DNA from: JACVRW01 sp963734365
GTDB lineage: Bacteria > Actinomycetota > Thermoleophilia > Solirubrobacterales > Thermoleophilaceae
DNA length: 64,000 nt
Direction: 5' to 3'
Assembly: GCA_963734365.1 (NCBI GenBank)
Contig: CAVTGV010000002.1
Coordinates: forward strand, 372,001-436,000
Both the position numbers and the translations under genes were made by a program. Positions 57,699-64,000 of the stretch are shown one piece after another. Each line of letters opens with the position of its first letter. The stretch's first letter is position 1. The notes beneath the pieces are model-generated. The model saw only the letters and a list, made by a program, of their open reading frames with translations, had not been told where the DNA came from and ran no database searches.

Positions 57699-57830
57699 TG
57701 ACCTGAGTCGTCATTTCGTGCGCAGCTTCCCGGGTCTGGAGCGTCTGGCCGGAATCGCCGATGCTTCGGATCATCAGCCTCGCCCAGCCGCTCGGGAAGC
57801 TGAAGCCGAACTTCCGACTCAGGTCCCTAG
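57695..57830. repeat. 136-bp imperfect inverted repeat (candidate MITE or structured element)
   Basis: The outer arms (57695-57711 and 57814-57830) match in 15 of 17 positions when one is complemented. After 11 unpaired bases on each side a second pair (57723-57732 and 57793-57802) matches in 10 of 10. A weaker inner pair (57740-57750/57782-57792) and a small apical CCGA/TCGG hairpin (57758-57769) complete it. Both ends read CTAG, so the outermost TA could be a target-site duplication. The TAGs at the two ends are the stop codons of the convergent methyltransferase and MFS genes. It may be a transposon-derived MITE or a large bidirectional terminator. Confidence 0.6.
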
Positions 57831-59107
57831 ACGGGCCGCCGCGCGGGCGGCATGCCCTGCCGGCCCGCCACGTCCACGCGCAGCGGCGCCGCGACCACCG
57901 CCGCGGTCAGCGCCAGCACCACGCCTGCGAGGGCCCAGGCCGTGGCCGCGCCCTGGGCGGCCGCGAAGGCGCCGACACCCAGGTTGGCCACCAGCGCTCC
58001 CGCCTGTGTGGCCAGCGACTCGGCCGAGATCAGAGTGGCACGGGCACCGGGACCGACGGCGTCGTTGAGCAACTCGTAGTGCATCGGCTCGGCAACCCCG
58101 AAGCCCAGATAGGCGAGCAGGTAGAGCGACGCGAAGCCGACGGCGCTCGCGGGAGCGCCCAGGGTGGCGATGCAGACTGCTGTGAAGGCGATTGCGGCGA
58201 GATAGCCGACGGGCAGTCCCACGCGGCGCGAGGCGTTCGGGCTCAGCCGCGCGCCCAGCGCCACGGCGAGCATGGATGCGGCCGCCAGCCCGCCGAAGGC
58301 GAGGCCCGTCGTCTCCTGATCGTTGAGCAGCGTGGCGAGCTGGGGTTGCCAGAGCAACTCGACCGCCGTGACGCAGGCGCCGAACGCCACCCCCGTGACG
58401 AAGACGATCCGCACCGTCACCGACCTCGCGGCCTCGGCGCGGGCCGTGACGATCACCTGTCGCGTTCGCCGCCCGACCGGCTCGCGTGCAGCGCCGGCCG
58501 CAGCCGCGGCCGGACGCTCGTGCACGAGGATCACGATCGCGATCAGGTACACCACCGCGGCCAGCGCTCCCGCCAACGCCGCGCCACTGTATGCGGAGAG
58601 CGTGCCCGTGCCGCCGTCCGCCGGACCGCTGAGCGCGACGATCAGGCCGCCGGTGAGGGACCCCAGGGCCATCGCGACCCCTTCTGCCGCGGTTCCCCGG
58701 GACAGCCCGTGCGCGAGCGGCGCGAGCGGGTCGAGGAGTCGCAGCGAATCGACGAACCACGCCTCCAGGGAGCCCGAGATCAGGGCTCGCCCGGCCGCCA
58801 GGAGGCCGACCGAGATCACGAAGGCGATCACGGTCTGAGCGAACGCGAACACCACCAGGCTGAGAGCGGTCAGGGCCGCACCGGCGACCAGGATGGGGCG
58901 GCGGCCAAGCGCGTCGGCGAGCGCGCCGCTCGGAACCTCCACCAGCATCGCCACGCCACTGTGGACGGCGAACACGATCCCTATCTCTCCGAGTGTCAGG
59001 CCGCGCGCCTGTGGGGTGATGATCAGGAAGGGCAGGACGAGGCCCACCGGCAGCCAGCGAAGGGCGCGCAGGAGGATGAAGTCGCGCGTGAGCCGGTCCG
59101 CGCTCAC
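57827..59107 (-). CDS. MFS transporter
   Basis: Major facilitator protein of 426 residues with twelve helices. The loop 2-3 motif appears as GALADALGRRPIL (about residues 62-74), and SLEAWFVDSL and VGLPVGYLAAIAFTAV lie in later helices. Substrate is unknown; in many genomes such pumps sit beside a small repressor and export drugs or metabolites. The GTG start overlaps the stop of the upstream HTH regulator by 4 bases, indicating a regulator-pump operon. Its stop codon lies in the right end of the inverted repeat. Confidence 0.9.
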   Translation of the reverse strand: MSADRLTRDFILLRALRWLPVGLVLPFLIITPQARGLTLGEIGIVFAVHSGVAMLVEVPSGALADALGRRPILVAGAALTALSLVVFAFAQTVIAFVISVGLLAAGRALISGSLEAWFVDSLRLLDPLAPLAHGLSRGTAAEGVAMALGSLTGGLIVALSGPADGGTGTLSAYSGAALAGALAAVVYLIAIVILVHERPAAAAAGAAREPVGRRTRQVIVTARAEAARSVTVRIVFVTGVAFGACVTAVELLWQPQLATLLNDQETTGLAFGGLAAASMLAVALGARLSPNASRRVGLPVGYLAAIAFTAVCIATLGAPASAVGFASLYLLAYLGFGVAEPMHYELLNDAVGPGARATLISAESLATQAGALVANLGVGAFAAAQGAATAWALAGVVLALTAAVVAAPLRVDVAGRQGMPPARRPV

Positions 59108-59670
59108 GCCTCGTCGCGGCGCTGAGGAAAGGCGTGGAACACCACGGCCGTCCGCTCCGTGTCGGCGCGTCTGACCCGCCGGTCGGCATAGCGTTCGAGC
59201 ACGGCGAGCACCTCGTCGGCGAGTCCGCGCAGCTCATCGGGAGTCAGCTCGAACCACTGGTCGGTGCCGTTCGCGGCTGCCCTCCAGCGGCGGTCCCACG
59301 TCGGCACCTCGTCGTGCCAGCGCTCGATCCAGCGCGTGTACTCGCGGACGAGCTGGCGCCCGAGCGCCCGATTGGCCTCGAGCAGGCCGGCGTCGTCGGT
59401 GTCGAGCGACCATTCCATCCCCTCGTCGGCCGCCCGCCACCAGCGCTCGCGGCCGCGGTTGCGCTCGGCGTCGTCCTCGACGAAGCCGTACTTGTCGAGG
59501 ATGCGCAGGTGATAGCTCGTGGCTCCGCTCGACTCGCCCAGCCGCCGGGCGAGGATCGAAGCCGTGGCCGGACCGTCTTTTCTCAGGGTTCCGATCAGCC
59601 GCAGGCGCAGCGGGTGCGCCATCGCCCGCAGGACCTGAGCGTCATCGATCTTCCGCAGTCGAGGAGCCAT
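59104..59670 (-). CDS. ArsR-like helix-turn-helix transcriptional regulator
   Basis: A 188-residue regulator with an N-terminal winged helix (VLRAMAHPLRLRLIGTLRKDG, ASILARRLGESSGATSYHLRIL) as in ArsR/SmtB-type proteins, and a longer C-terminal part (WWRAADEGMEWSLDTDD, LADEVLAVLERYADRR) instead of metal-binding motifs. I use the ATG at 59670; an in-frame ATG at 59688 is an alternative. Both starts lie in the arms of a perfect palindrome, so the protein probably binds there and represses itself and the MFS gene downstream. Confidence 0.88.
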   Translation of the reverse strand: MAPRLRKIDDAQVLRAMAHPLRLRLIGTLRKDGPATASILARRLGESSGATSYHLRILDKYGFVEDDAERNRGRERWWRAADEGMEWSLDTDDAGLLEANRALGRQLVREYTRWIERWHDEVPTWDRRWRAAANGTDQWFELTPDELRGLADEVLAVLERYADRRVRRADTERTAVVFHAFPQRRDEA

Positions 59671-59688
59671 GCAAAGGAATCTTTGCAT
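59669..59688. promoter_or_regulatory. Perfect palindromic operator over the HTH start codons
   Basis: ATGCAAAG, GAAT, CTTTGCAT form an 8-4-8 perfect inverted repeat. The two possible start codons of the regulator gene are at its two ends on the minus strand. This is the expected geometry for autorepression by an ArsR-type dimer. Confidence 0.7.
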
Positions 59689-59861
59689 AGCCTGCGACGA
59701 TTCCGGCGGAGACCGGTCGGGCGGGGTGTGCCGTGCGGCCGGGCGCCTGGGTGAGAGCGGCGTTTCGCCCGCTTCGCGCCAGCCGTGCCGGTCGCAGCGG
59801 CGGTCTCCATCGTCCCGAGCTCGCTGAACGAGGCCGACCTGGATGACTCGGTACGCCGCTC

Positions 59862-60762
59862 TTAGGAGCGAGCGACAGCCAGCGCCTCCAGCGCCCGATC
59901 GCACGCCCCGACAGAGGCGTCGCCGAGCGGCATGCGCACCTGCGGCGTGGGGATGCGGTCCTCGGCGTGCAGGACCGCCTTGATGATCGCGGGGCTGGGC
60001 TCGGCGAAGAGGGCCTCGACCAGGGGCAGGAGCGCTTCCGAGTGCGCGCGGCCGTCCTCGAGTTGTCCGTTGAGCCCGCGCTCGATCATCTCGACGAAGC
60101 GGCCGGTGCAGAGGTGCGAAGACGCGGCTACGGCGCCGCCGCCTCCCATCAGCACGAGCGGATAGAGGAAAGGATCGTCACCGCCCAGTACGGCGAAGCC
60201 CTCACCCACACTCGGCAAGTAAGCGAAGAGTGTCGGAGTCGATTCCCCCGACCGCCTGCTTGACGCCGGCGATGTTGTCCGTGGCCGCGAGCTCGAGCAG
60301 AGCCTCGGCGCCGAGCCCACGTCCCGTGCGGTAGGGGATGTTGTAGACGAGCAGCGGCACCGGCGAGCGCTCGGCGACAGCTTGGAAGTGGCTGACGATC
60401 GCGGCCTCGGACGGGCGCACGTAGTAGGGGACGACCGCGAGCGAGGCACTCGCCTCGGGGACGTCCGTGAGCGCCTCATGACGCGCGATCGTCGTACGCG
60501 TGTCGTTGGTGCCCGCGCCGACCACCAGCATGGCGTCCAAATCGGAGCAAACGCGCGCGCAGGCAGCGACCACGGCCTTACGCTCACCCTCGTCGAGGGA
60601 GGACGGCTCGCCGGTGGTCGCCAGCGCCACTACGCCGCGCGCGCCGGCGCGGATCACCTCGCTCGCGAGCGACTCGAGTGCGTCCAGCGCGAGGCTTCCA
60701 TCCGCGGCGAACGGGGTCACCAGCGGCACGAACACGCCGGTCGGCCTGAGCTCGCTCGCCAT
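59862..60762 (-). pseudogene. DapA-family (dihydrodipicolinate synthase/N-acetylneuraminate lyase) aldolase, frameshifted
   Basis: Class I aldolase-type barrel of about 299 residues if repaired. The first part (from ATG 60762) has VFVPLVTPFAADGSLALDALE, ALATTGEPSSLDEGERKAVV, the catalytic Tyr in LLVYNIPYRTG and the Schiff-base Lys in AGVKQAVGG. That frame stops at DTLRLLAECG. Dropping one G from the GGG at 60207-60205 gives ECGEGFAVLGGDDPFLYPLV and the normal C-terminal half to 59862 (GAVAASSHLCTGRFVEMIE). Unrepaired, the protein keeps the catalytic residues but loses the last third of the barrel. It lies 12 bases from the MFS gene upstream. Confidence 0.82.
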
Positions 60763-60774
60763 CGAGGCGTCAGG

Positions 60775-62241
60775 CTAACCGGCCGCTGCTGGCTCCGGCT
60801 CGGGCGACGGAGGCGTAACGGGTCGCAGCATCAGGGCCAGGAGCGCTCCGGTGGCGGCAAAGGCGGCCGCTACCAGGAAGGCGGTGTGGTAGCCGCCCGT
60901 GAGCGCGACGAGTGAGCTGTCGCCGCCGCCACGCAGGCTGTCCGTCCGCGAGTCGGCCACACTCACCAGCACGGCCAGCCCGAGCGCACCGCCCATCATG
61001 AAAGCGGTGTTGACGATCCCGGACGCGAGCCCGGCTTCCGTGGGGCCCACGTCGCCCATGGCGGCGAGCAGGAGAGGGTTGAAGACGATGCCGCCGCCCA
61101 TGCCCATGACGATCATGCCCGGGAGCACGTCGGTCACGAAGTCGCCGTCGGCGGGGGCCTGGGTGAACAGGAGCAGACCGATCGCGAACAGGGTCAGACC
61201 GGCGACGATCGGCGGCTTGACTCCGAAGCGCATCACCAGGCGGTCGGACAGGGCGATCGAGCCCGCGCCCATCACGAGCGTTGTCGGCAGGAAAGCGAGC
61301 CCGACCTCGAGCGGGCTGTAGTCGAGCACCAGCTGGAGATAGAGCGCGGCCAGGAAGAACCAGCCGAACATCGATGCCGCCATCAGGGCGCCCACGGCGT
61401 TCGCCACCCTGATGTTGCGCAGCCGGAAGAGGCCGAGCGGCATCAGAGGTGAGGCCACGCGTGCCTCGATCGTGATGAAGGCGGCGAACAGGGCCAGGGC
61501 CCCGGCGAGCAGGCCGAGCGTCTCTCCCGAGGTCCAGCCGTTCTCGTTGCCGTTGATGACCGCGTAGGTGCCGAGCATGACCGCGGCGGTGACGGTCACC
61601 GCGCCCGCCACGTCGAGGCGGCCGTCCTGGGCGGTGCCGCGGTCGTCGGGCAGCAGCGAGAGACAGAGCACGAATACGGCGATCCCGATCGGGAGATTTA
61701 CGAGGAAGATCCAGTTCCAGGCGAACAGGTCGGTGAGCACGCCGCCGAGCAGCACGCCGGCGGTTCCGCCCCCGGAGAGCACGAAGCCGAAGATGCCCAT
61801 CGCCTTCGCGCGCTCGGCCGGCTCGGTGAAGATCGTCATGATCAGGGAGAGGGCGACCACTGAGACGATCGCGCCGCCGAAGCCCTGCAGTGCCCTTGCC
61901 GCGACCAGGAAGCCCTGCGAGCTCGCCAGGCCGCAGGCGAGCGAGAGCGTGGTGAAGATCGCGAGCCCCAACAGGAACAGGCGGCGCCGTCCGAACAGGT
62001 CGCTGAGCCGGCCGCCGAGTAGGAGGAAGCCGCCGAAGGTGAGCAGGTAGGCGTTCACCACCCACGCGAGGGAGGCCTCGGAGAAGCCGAGATCGGACTG
62101 GATCGACGGAAGCGCGACGTTCACGATCGTCGAGTCGAGAACGATCAGCACGTCGCCGAGGCACAGCACGTAGAGCGCGAGCCAGCGCTTGTGGCCCTCG
62201 AGAGTCGTGCCGGTTTCTGCAGCAGCCTGGGTGGTGGTCAT
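60775..62241 (-). CDS. MFS transporter, DHA2 (EmrB/QacA-type) drug exporter
   Basis: Major facilitator protein of 488 residues with fourteen predicted helices. The start VLCLGDVLIVLDSTIVNVALPSIQ contains the DHA2 LDxTIVNVALP motif, and GRLSDLFGRRRLFLLG (loop 2-3) and MGIFGFVLSGGGTAGVLLGGVL (motif C) follow. Substrates are probably drugs or metabolites exported by proton antiport. Directly repeated TTCAAG elements lie in the promoter region upstream. The DapA-family gene follows it after 12 bases. Confidence 0.93.
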   Translation of the reverse strand: MTTTQAAAETGTTLEGHKRWLALYVLCLGDVLIVLDSTIVNVALPSIQSDLGFSEASLAWVVNAYLLTFGGFLLLGGRLSDLFGRRRLFLLGLAIFTTLSLACGLASSQGFLVAARALQGFGGAIVSVVALSLIMTIFTEPAERAKAMGIFGFVLSGGGTAGVLLGGVLTDLFAWNWIFLVNLPIGIAVFVLCLSLLPDDRGTAQDGRLDVAGAVTVTAAVMLGTYAVINGNENGWTSGETLGLLAGALALFAAFITIEARVASPLMPLGLFRLRNIRVANAVGALMAASMFGWFFLAALYLQLVLDYSPLEVGLAFLPTTLVMGAGSIALSDRLVMRFGVKPPIVAGLTLFAIGLLLFTQAPADGDFVTDVLPGMIVMGMGGGIVFNPLLLAAMGDVGPTEAGLASGIVNTAFMMGGALGLAVLVSVADSRTDSLRGGGDSSLVALTGGYHTAFLVAAAFAATGALLALMLRPVTPPSPEPEPAAAG

Positions 62242-62550
62242 TCGTGCCTTATTCCCGTCTTGGGCGGGATTTGATGCACGCTACAAGTTCAAGCGGCCTT
62301 CAAGTCAAGGCCCGCCGCTGCCCCGGCCGACCCATTACCGAATGCTTACGGTTGGCCGCTCCGGCCCTCAGGCGGGATCCGCTCAGCCAAGCTGCGCAGG
62401 CAAGCAAAGCGGGAGGGGCTGAGATGTTGGCTCGAGAAGGACCTCGTCGGCGGGGCACAGGAGCAGTTCGACCAGCCCGTCACGCACCTGATGTCCGGAT
62501 ACGGGCTGGAGAGCGCCGCGTCCTGATCGGGGACCTGCAGGTGCTCTGAC
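62242..62550. other. 309-bp intergenic region between the MFS and M23 peptidase genes
   Basis: The half next to the MFS start carries regulatory signals: TTCAAG at 62288-62293 and 62299-62304 (11-bp period) and a GGCCTT-N6-AAGGCC hairpin at 62295-62312. On the minus strand TTGACT (62307-62302) may be a -35. Short reading frames in the right half have no credible start with similarity; one frame ends in DLVGGAQEQFDQPVTHLMSG but has no upstream start codon and is left uncalled. Confidence 0.4.
62288..62312. promoter_or_regulatory. Direct repeats and hairpin in the MFS (DHA2) promoter
   Basis: Two TTCAAG direct repeats spaced by exactly 11 bp (62288-62293 and 62299-62304) overlap a 6-6-6 hairpin (62295-62300/62307-62312). 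They lie about 50 bases before the start of the drug-exporter gene. An 11-bp period places two regulator molecules on the same helix face. The regulator is unknown. Confidence 0.4.
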
Positions 62551-63333
62551 TCAGCTCCAGCCGTCCCAGAGGCGCAGGCGCGGCTCGGGATCGAAGGGGC
62601 CGTGGGGTCCGCGCAGCTCGAAGTGCAGGTGGCAGCCCACCGTGACCGCGTTGCCGGTGGCGCCCACCGCGCCGATCCGCTCTCCGGTGCGCACCCGCTC
62701 GCCCTCGCTCACACGGGCGGGCGCGCGCAGATGGGCATACCAGTAGTCACGCCGCTCGCCGCGGCCGCGGATGATCACCTGGTTGCCGTAGAGCACCGGG
62801 TCGTAGCGGCTGCGGACGACCCGGCCGGCGCGCGCCGCCACCACCGGCTTGCCGCAGGCAGCGTTGATGTCGAAGCCCTCGTGCGTCCGGCCGCCGTTGC
62901 GGGTTGCGCCGAAGGTCCCGGCGGGGCCGCGAAACCAGTGACCGCCGCGCACCGGGTACACGTGGCCGCGCAGCACGAAGCTGCCCGCCGCACGTAGCCG
63001 GCCGCCCACCGGCCCGGCACGAACGCGGTAGCGGCCGTCCCGGGCGGGGCGGCCGGCAGAGGTGAGACCCGTCCAGCGCACCCGCTGGGAAACGCCCGGG
63101 GCCGCGGCGGCGATCTCCCAGCGGCGCACGGTGCGCCCCGCCCGCCGGATCACCACGCGCAGGTCGAGCGGCGCGGCCGCGCGAAAGACGAGGCGCAGCG
63201 TGACCGGACGACCGCCGAAGCGGGCCCGCTCGGGGCTGACCCGGGCCTCGGTGACTGCGAAGCCGGACACGGGCGGCACTGCGGGGGGTGGTGGGAGAGC
63301 CGGCGGTGCGATCACCGGCCCGGATGCTGCCAC
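62551..63333 (-). CDS. M23-family peptidase (lysostaphin-type endopeptidase)
   Basis: Predicted peptidoglycan endopeptidase of about 260 residues. The metal ligands are seen in GGRTHEGFDINAACGKPVVAA (His and Asp) and in TVGCHLHFELRG (HxH), with YWYAHL between. The N-terminal half is an Ig-like segment (VSPERARFGGRPVTLRLVF, LDLRVVIRRAGRTVRRW). The most upstream plausible start is the GTG at 63333, 45 bases from the divergent P450 gene, but the resulting N-terminus (MAASGPVIAPPALPPPPAVP) is not a normal signal peptide although M23 enzymes act outside the cell. Confidence 0.86.
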   Translation of the reverse strand: MAASGPVIAPPALPPPPAVPPVSGFAVTEARVSPERARFGGRPVTLRLVFRAAAPLDLRVVIRRAGRTVRRWEIAAAAPGVSQRVRWTGLTSAGRPARDGRYRVRAGPVGGRLRAAGSFVLRGHVYPVRGGHWFRGPAGTFGATRNGGRTHEGFDINAACGKPVVAARAGRVVRSRYDPVLYGNQVIIRGRGERRDYWYAHLRAPARVSEGERVRTGERIGAVGATGNAVTVGCHLHFELRGPHGPFDPEPRLRLWDGWS

Positions 63334-63378
63334 ACGCCCCGCGCCGCCCCGCGGGCGCCGATTAGCGACACTGGGCGC

Positions 63379-64000
63379 ATGGCCGCAGCGTCCCGGACTC
63401 AAGCCTTCCCCCTCGGCGCCGCCGCGACCCTGGCCGAGCTGGAGCTCGACCCGCATCCGCTGCTGGCCCGCCTTCGCGAGCGTGAGCCGGTGTCCTGGCT
63501 GCCCGCGCTCGGGGGCTGGCTCGTCACGCGGCGCGAGCTCGCACTCGAGGCGATGCGCGACCCGGAGCGATTCACCGTGGACGACCCCCGCTTCTCCACC
63601 GGCCGGGTGGTGGGCCCGAGCATGCTCACGCTCGACGGCTCGGAGCACGCTCGCCATCGCGATCCGTTCGCGAGGCCATTTCGCAAGGACGCCGTGCGGC
63701 AGCGCTTCACGGAGATCGTCGAGGCGGAGACGGACCGCCTGATCGACGCGATCGAGCCACACGGGCGCGCGGAGCTCCGCCGCAGCCTGGCCGGCCCCCT
63801 CGCGGCGGGCTCCATGGCGCATGCGCTCGGTCTCGAGGGCACCGATACCGAGCGCATGCTCGGCTGGTACGACCAGATCGTCGCCTCGGTGACGGGCGTG
63901 GCCGCGGGCGAAGAGGTCACGCCCGCCGGCCGCGAGGCGTACGCGGCGCTGAGCGCGAGCGTGCTGCCGATGCTCGAGCGTGATCCGGCCACGTCGCTGG
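63379..64000 (+). CDS. Cytochrome P450, 3'-truncated by the window
   Basis: N-terminal 207 residues of a soluble bacterial cytochrome P450; the frame is open to the last base. Typical features are DPHPLLARLREREPVSWLP, RFTVDDPRFSTGRVVGPSML, and the helix C signature GSEHARHRDPFARPF, whose HxxxR contacts haem propionates. The I-helix, ExxR and Cys-ligand regions lie beyond the window. The ATG at 63379 is 45 bases from the divergent M23 gene. Substrate unknown. Confidence 0.9.
   Translation, partial: MAAASRTQAFPLGAAATLAELELDPHPLLARLREREPVSWLPALGGWLVTRRELALEAMRDPERFTVDDPRFSTGRVVGPSMLTLDGSEHARHRDPFARPFRKDAVRQRFTEIVEAETDRLIDAIEPHGRAELRRSLAGPLAAGSMAHALGLEGTDTERMLGWYDQIVASVTGVAAGEEVTPAGREAYAALSASVLPMLERDPATSL

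Noticed and set aside
62244..62549. 101-codon frame and an alternative frame between the MFS and M23 genes
   Set aside because: Neither has a plausible start with a ribosome site and a recognisable product; the alternative frame has no start codon at all.

Overview
The window is a gene-dense, very GC-rich bacterial chromosome segment. High GC, frequent GTG/TTG starts, LLM-class (F420/FMN) oxidoreductases, UdgX, several group 1/2 sigma-70 paralogues and a bacterial eRF1-like (baeRF/Vms1) protein point to an actinomycetote. The mix resembles Thermoleophilia/Solirubrobacterales, but that placement is inferred from gene character and not from a marker alignment. I saw no rRNA, tRNA, IS transposase, phage gene or CRISPR array; the only RNA gene I can support is tmRNA.

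Region by region. 1-6.35 kb: ribosome rescue (truncated RNase R, SmpB, then ssrA at 5.9-6.3 kb) around a translationally coupled four-gene PspC/histidine-kinase/LuxR-regulator operon. 6.35-9.25 kb: DUF1269 membrane protein, a stand-alone 5'-3' exonuclease divergent from UdgX, and a CDP-alcohol phosphatidyltransferase. 9.2-14.9 kb: amino-acid catabolism, with a FadR-type regulator coupled to a leucine-type dehydrogenase and a divergent fused indolepyruvate:ferredoxin oxidoreductase whose C-terminal tail is out of frame. 14.9-19.4 kb: aldo/keto reductase, GCS2-type ligase, a sigma factor and a baeRF protein. 19.4-24.1 kb: an ABC-2 exporter, cupin, a secreted protein with an unusual start and DUF72. 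24-28.7 kb: a SigB/F-type sigma factor, an F420-type oxidoreductase, small proteins, BrkB and another sigma-70.

28.7-35.2 kb: LigD-type polymerase, CDF metal exporter, membrane proteins, and a probable hydroxyproline/proline module (ornithine-cyclodeaminase-like reductase, proline-racemase-like enzyme, amino-acid permease). 35.2-46.5 kb: DJ-1/PfpI protein, secreted cupredoxin, and an alpha-glucoside region with two GH13 enzymes, an LLM oxidoreductase overlapping one of them, a LacI repressor with two matching operators, and a complete sugar ABC importer. 46.5-57 kb: ParB-like and lysozyme-like proteins, a frameshifted hydroxyacid dehydrogenase, YjbQ, SDR, metallopeptidase, an ABC exporter, enoyl-CoA hydratase, UppP and a TadE-TadE-TadZ-like trio. 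57-64 kb: methyltransferase, a 136-bp inverted repeat, MFS pumps with regulatory sites, a frameshifted DapA-family gene, an M23 peptidase and a truncated cytochrome P450.

The least expected signals are the tmRNA with a non-canonical T-loop and an ALA-ending tag; the 136-bp inverted repeat whose ends supply both flanking stop codons; a signal-peptide reading frame that can only start at ATC behind a good Shine-Dalgarno; and three genes each broken by one extra G. The last pattern fits sequencing error, pseudogenes or, less likely, recoding.
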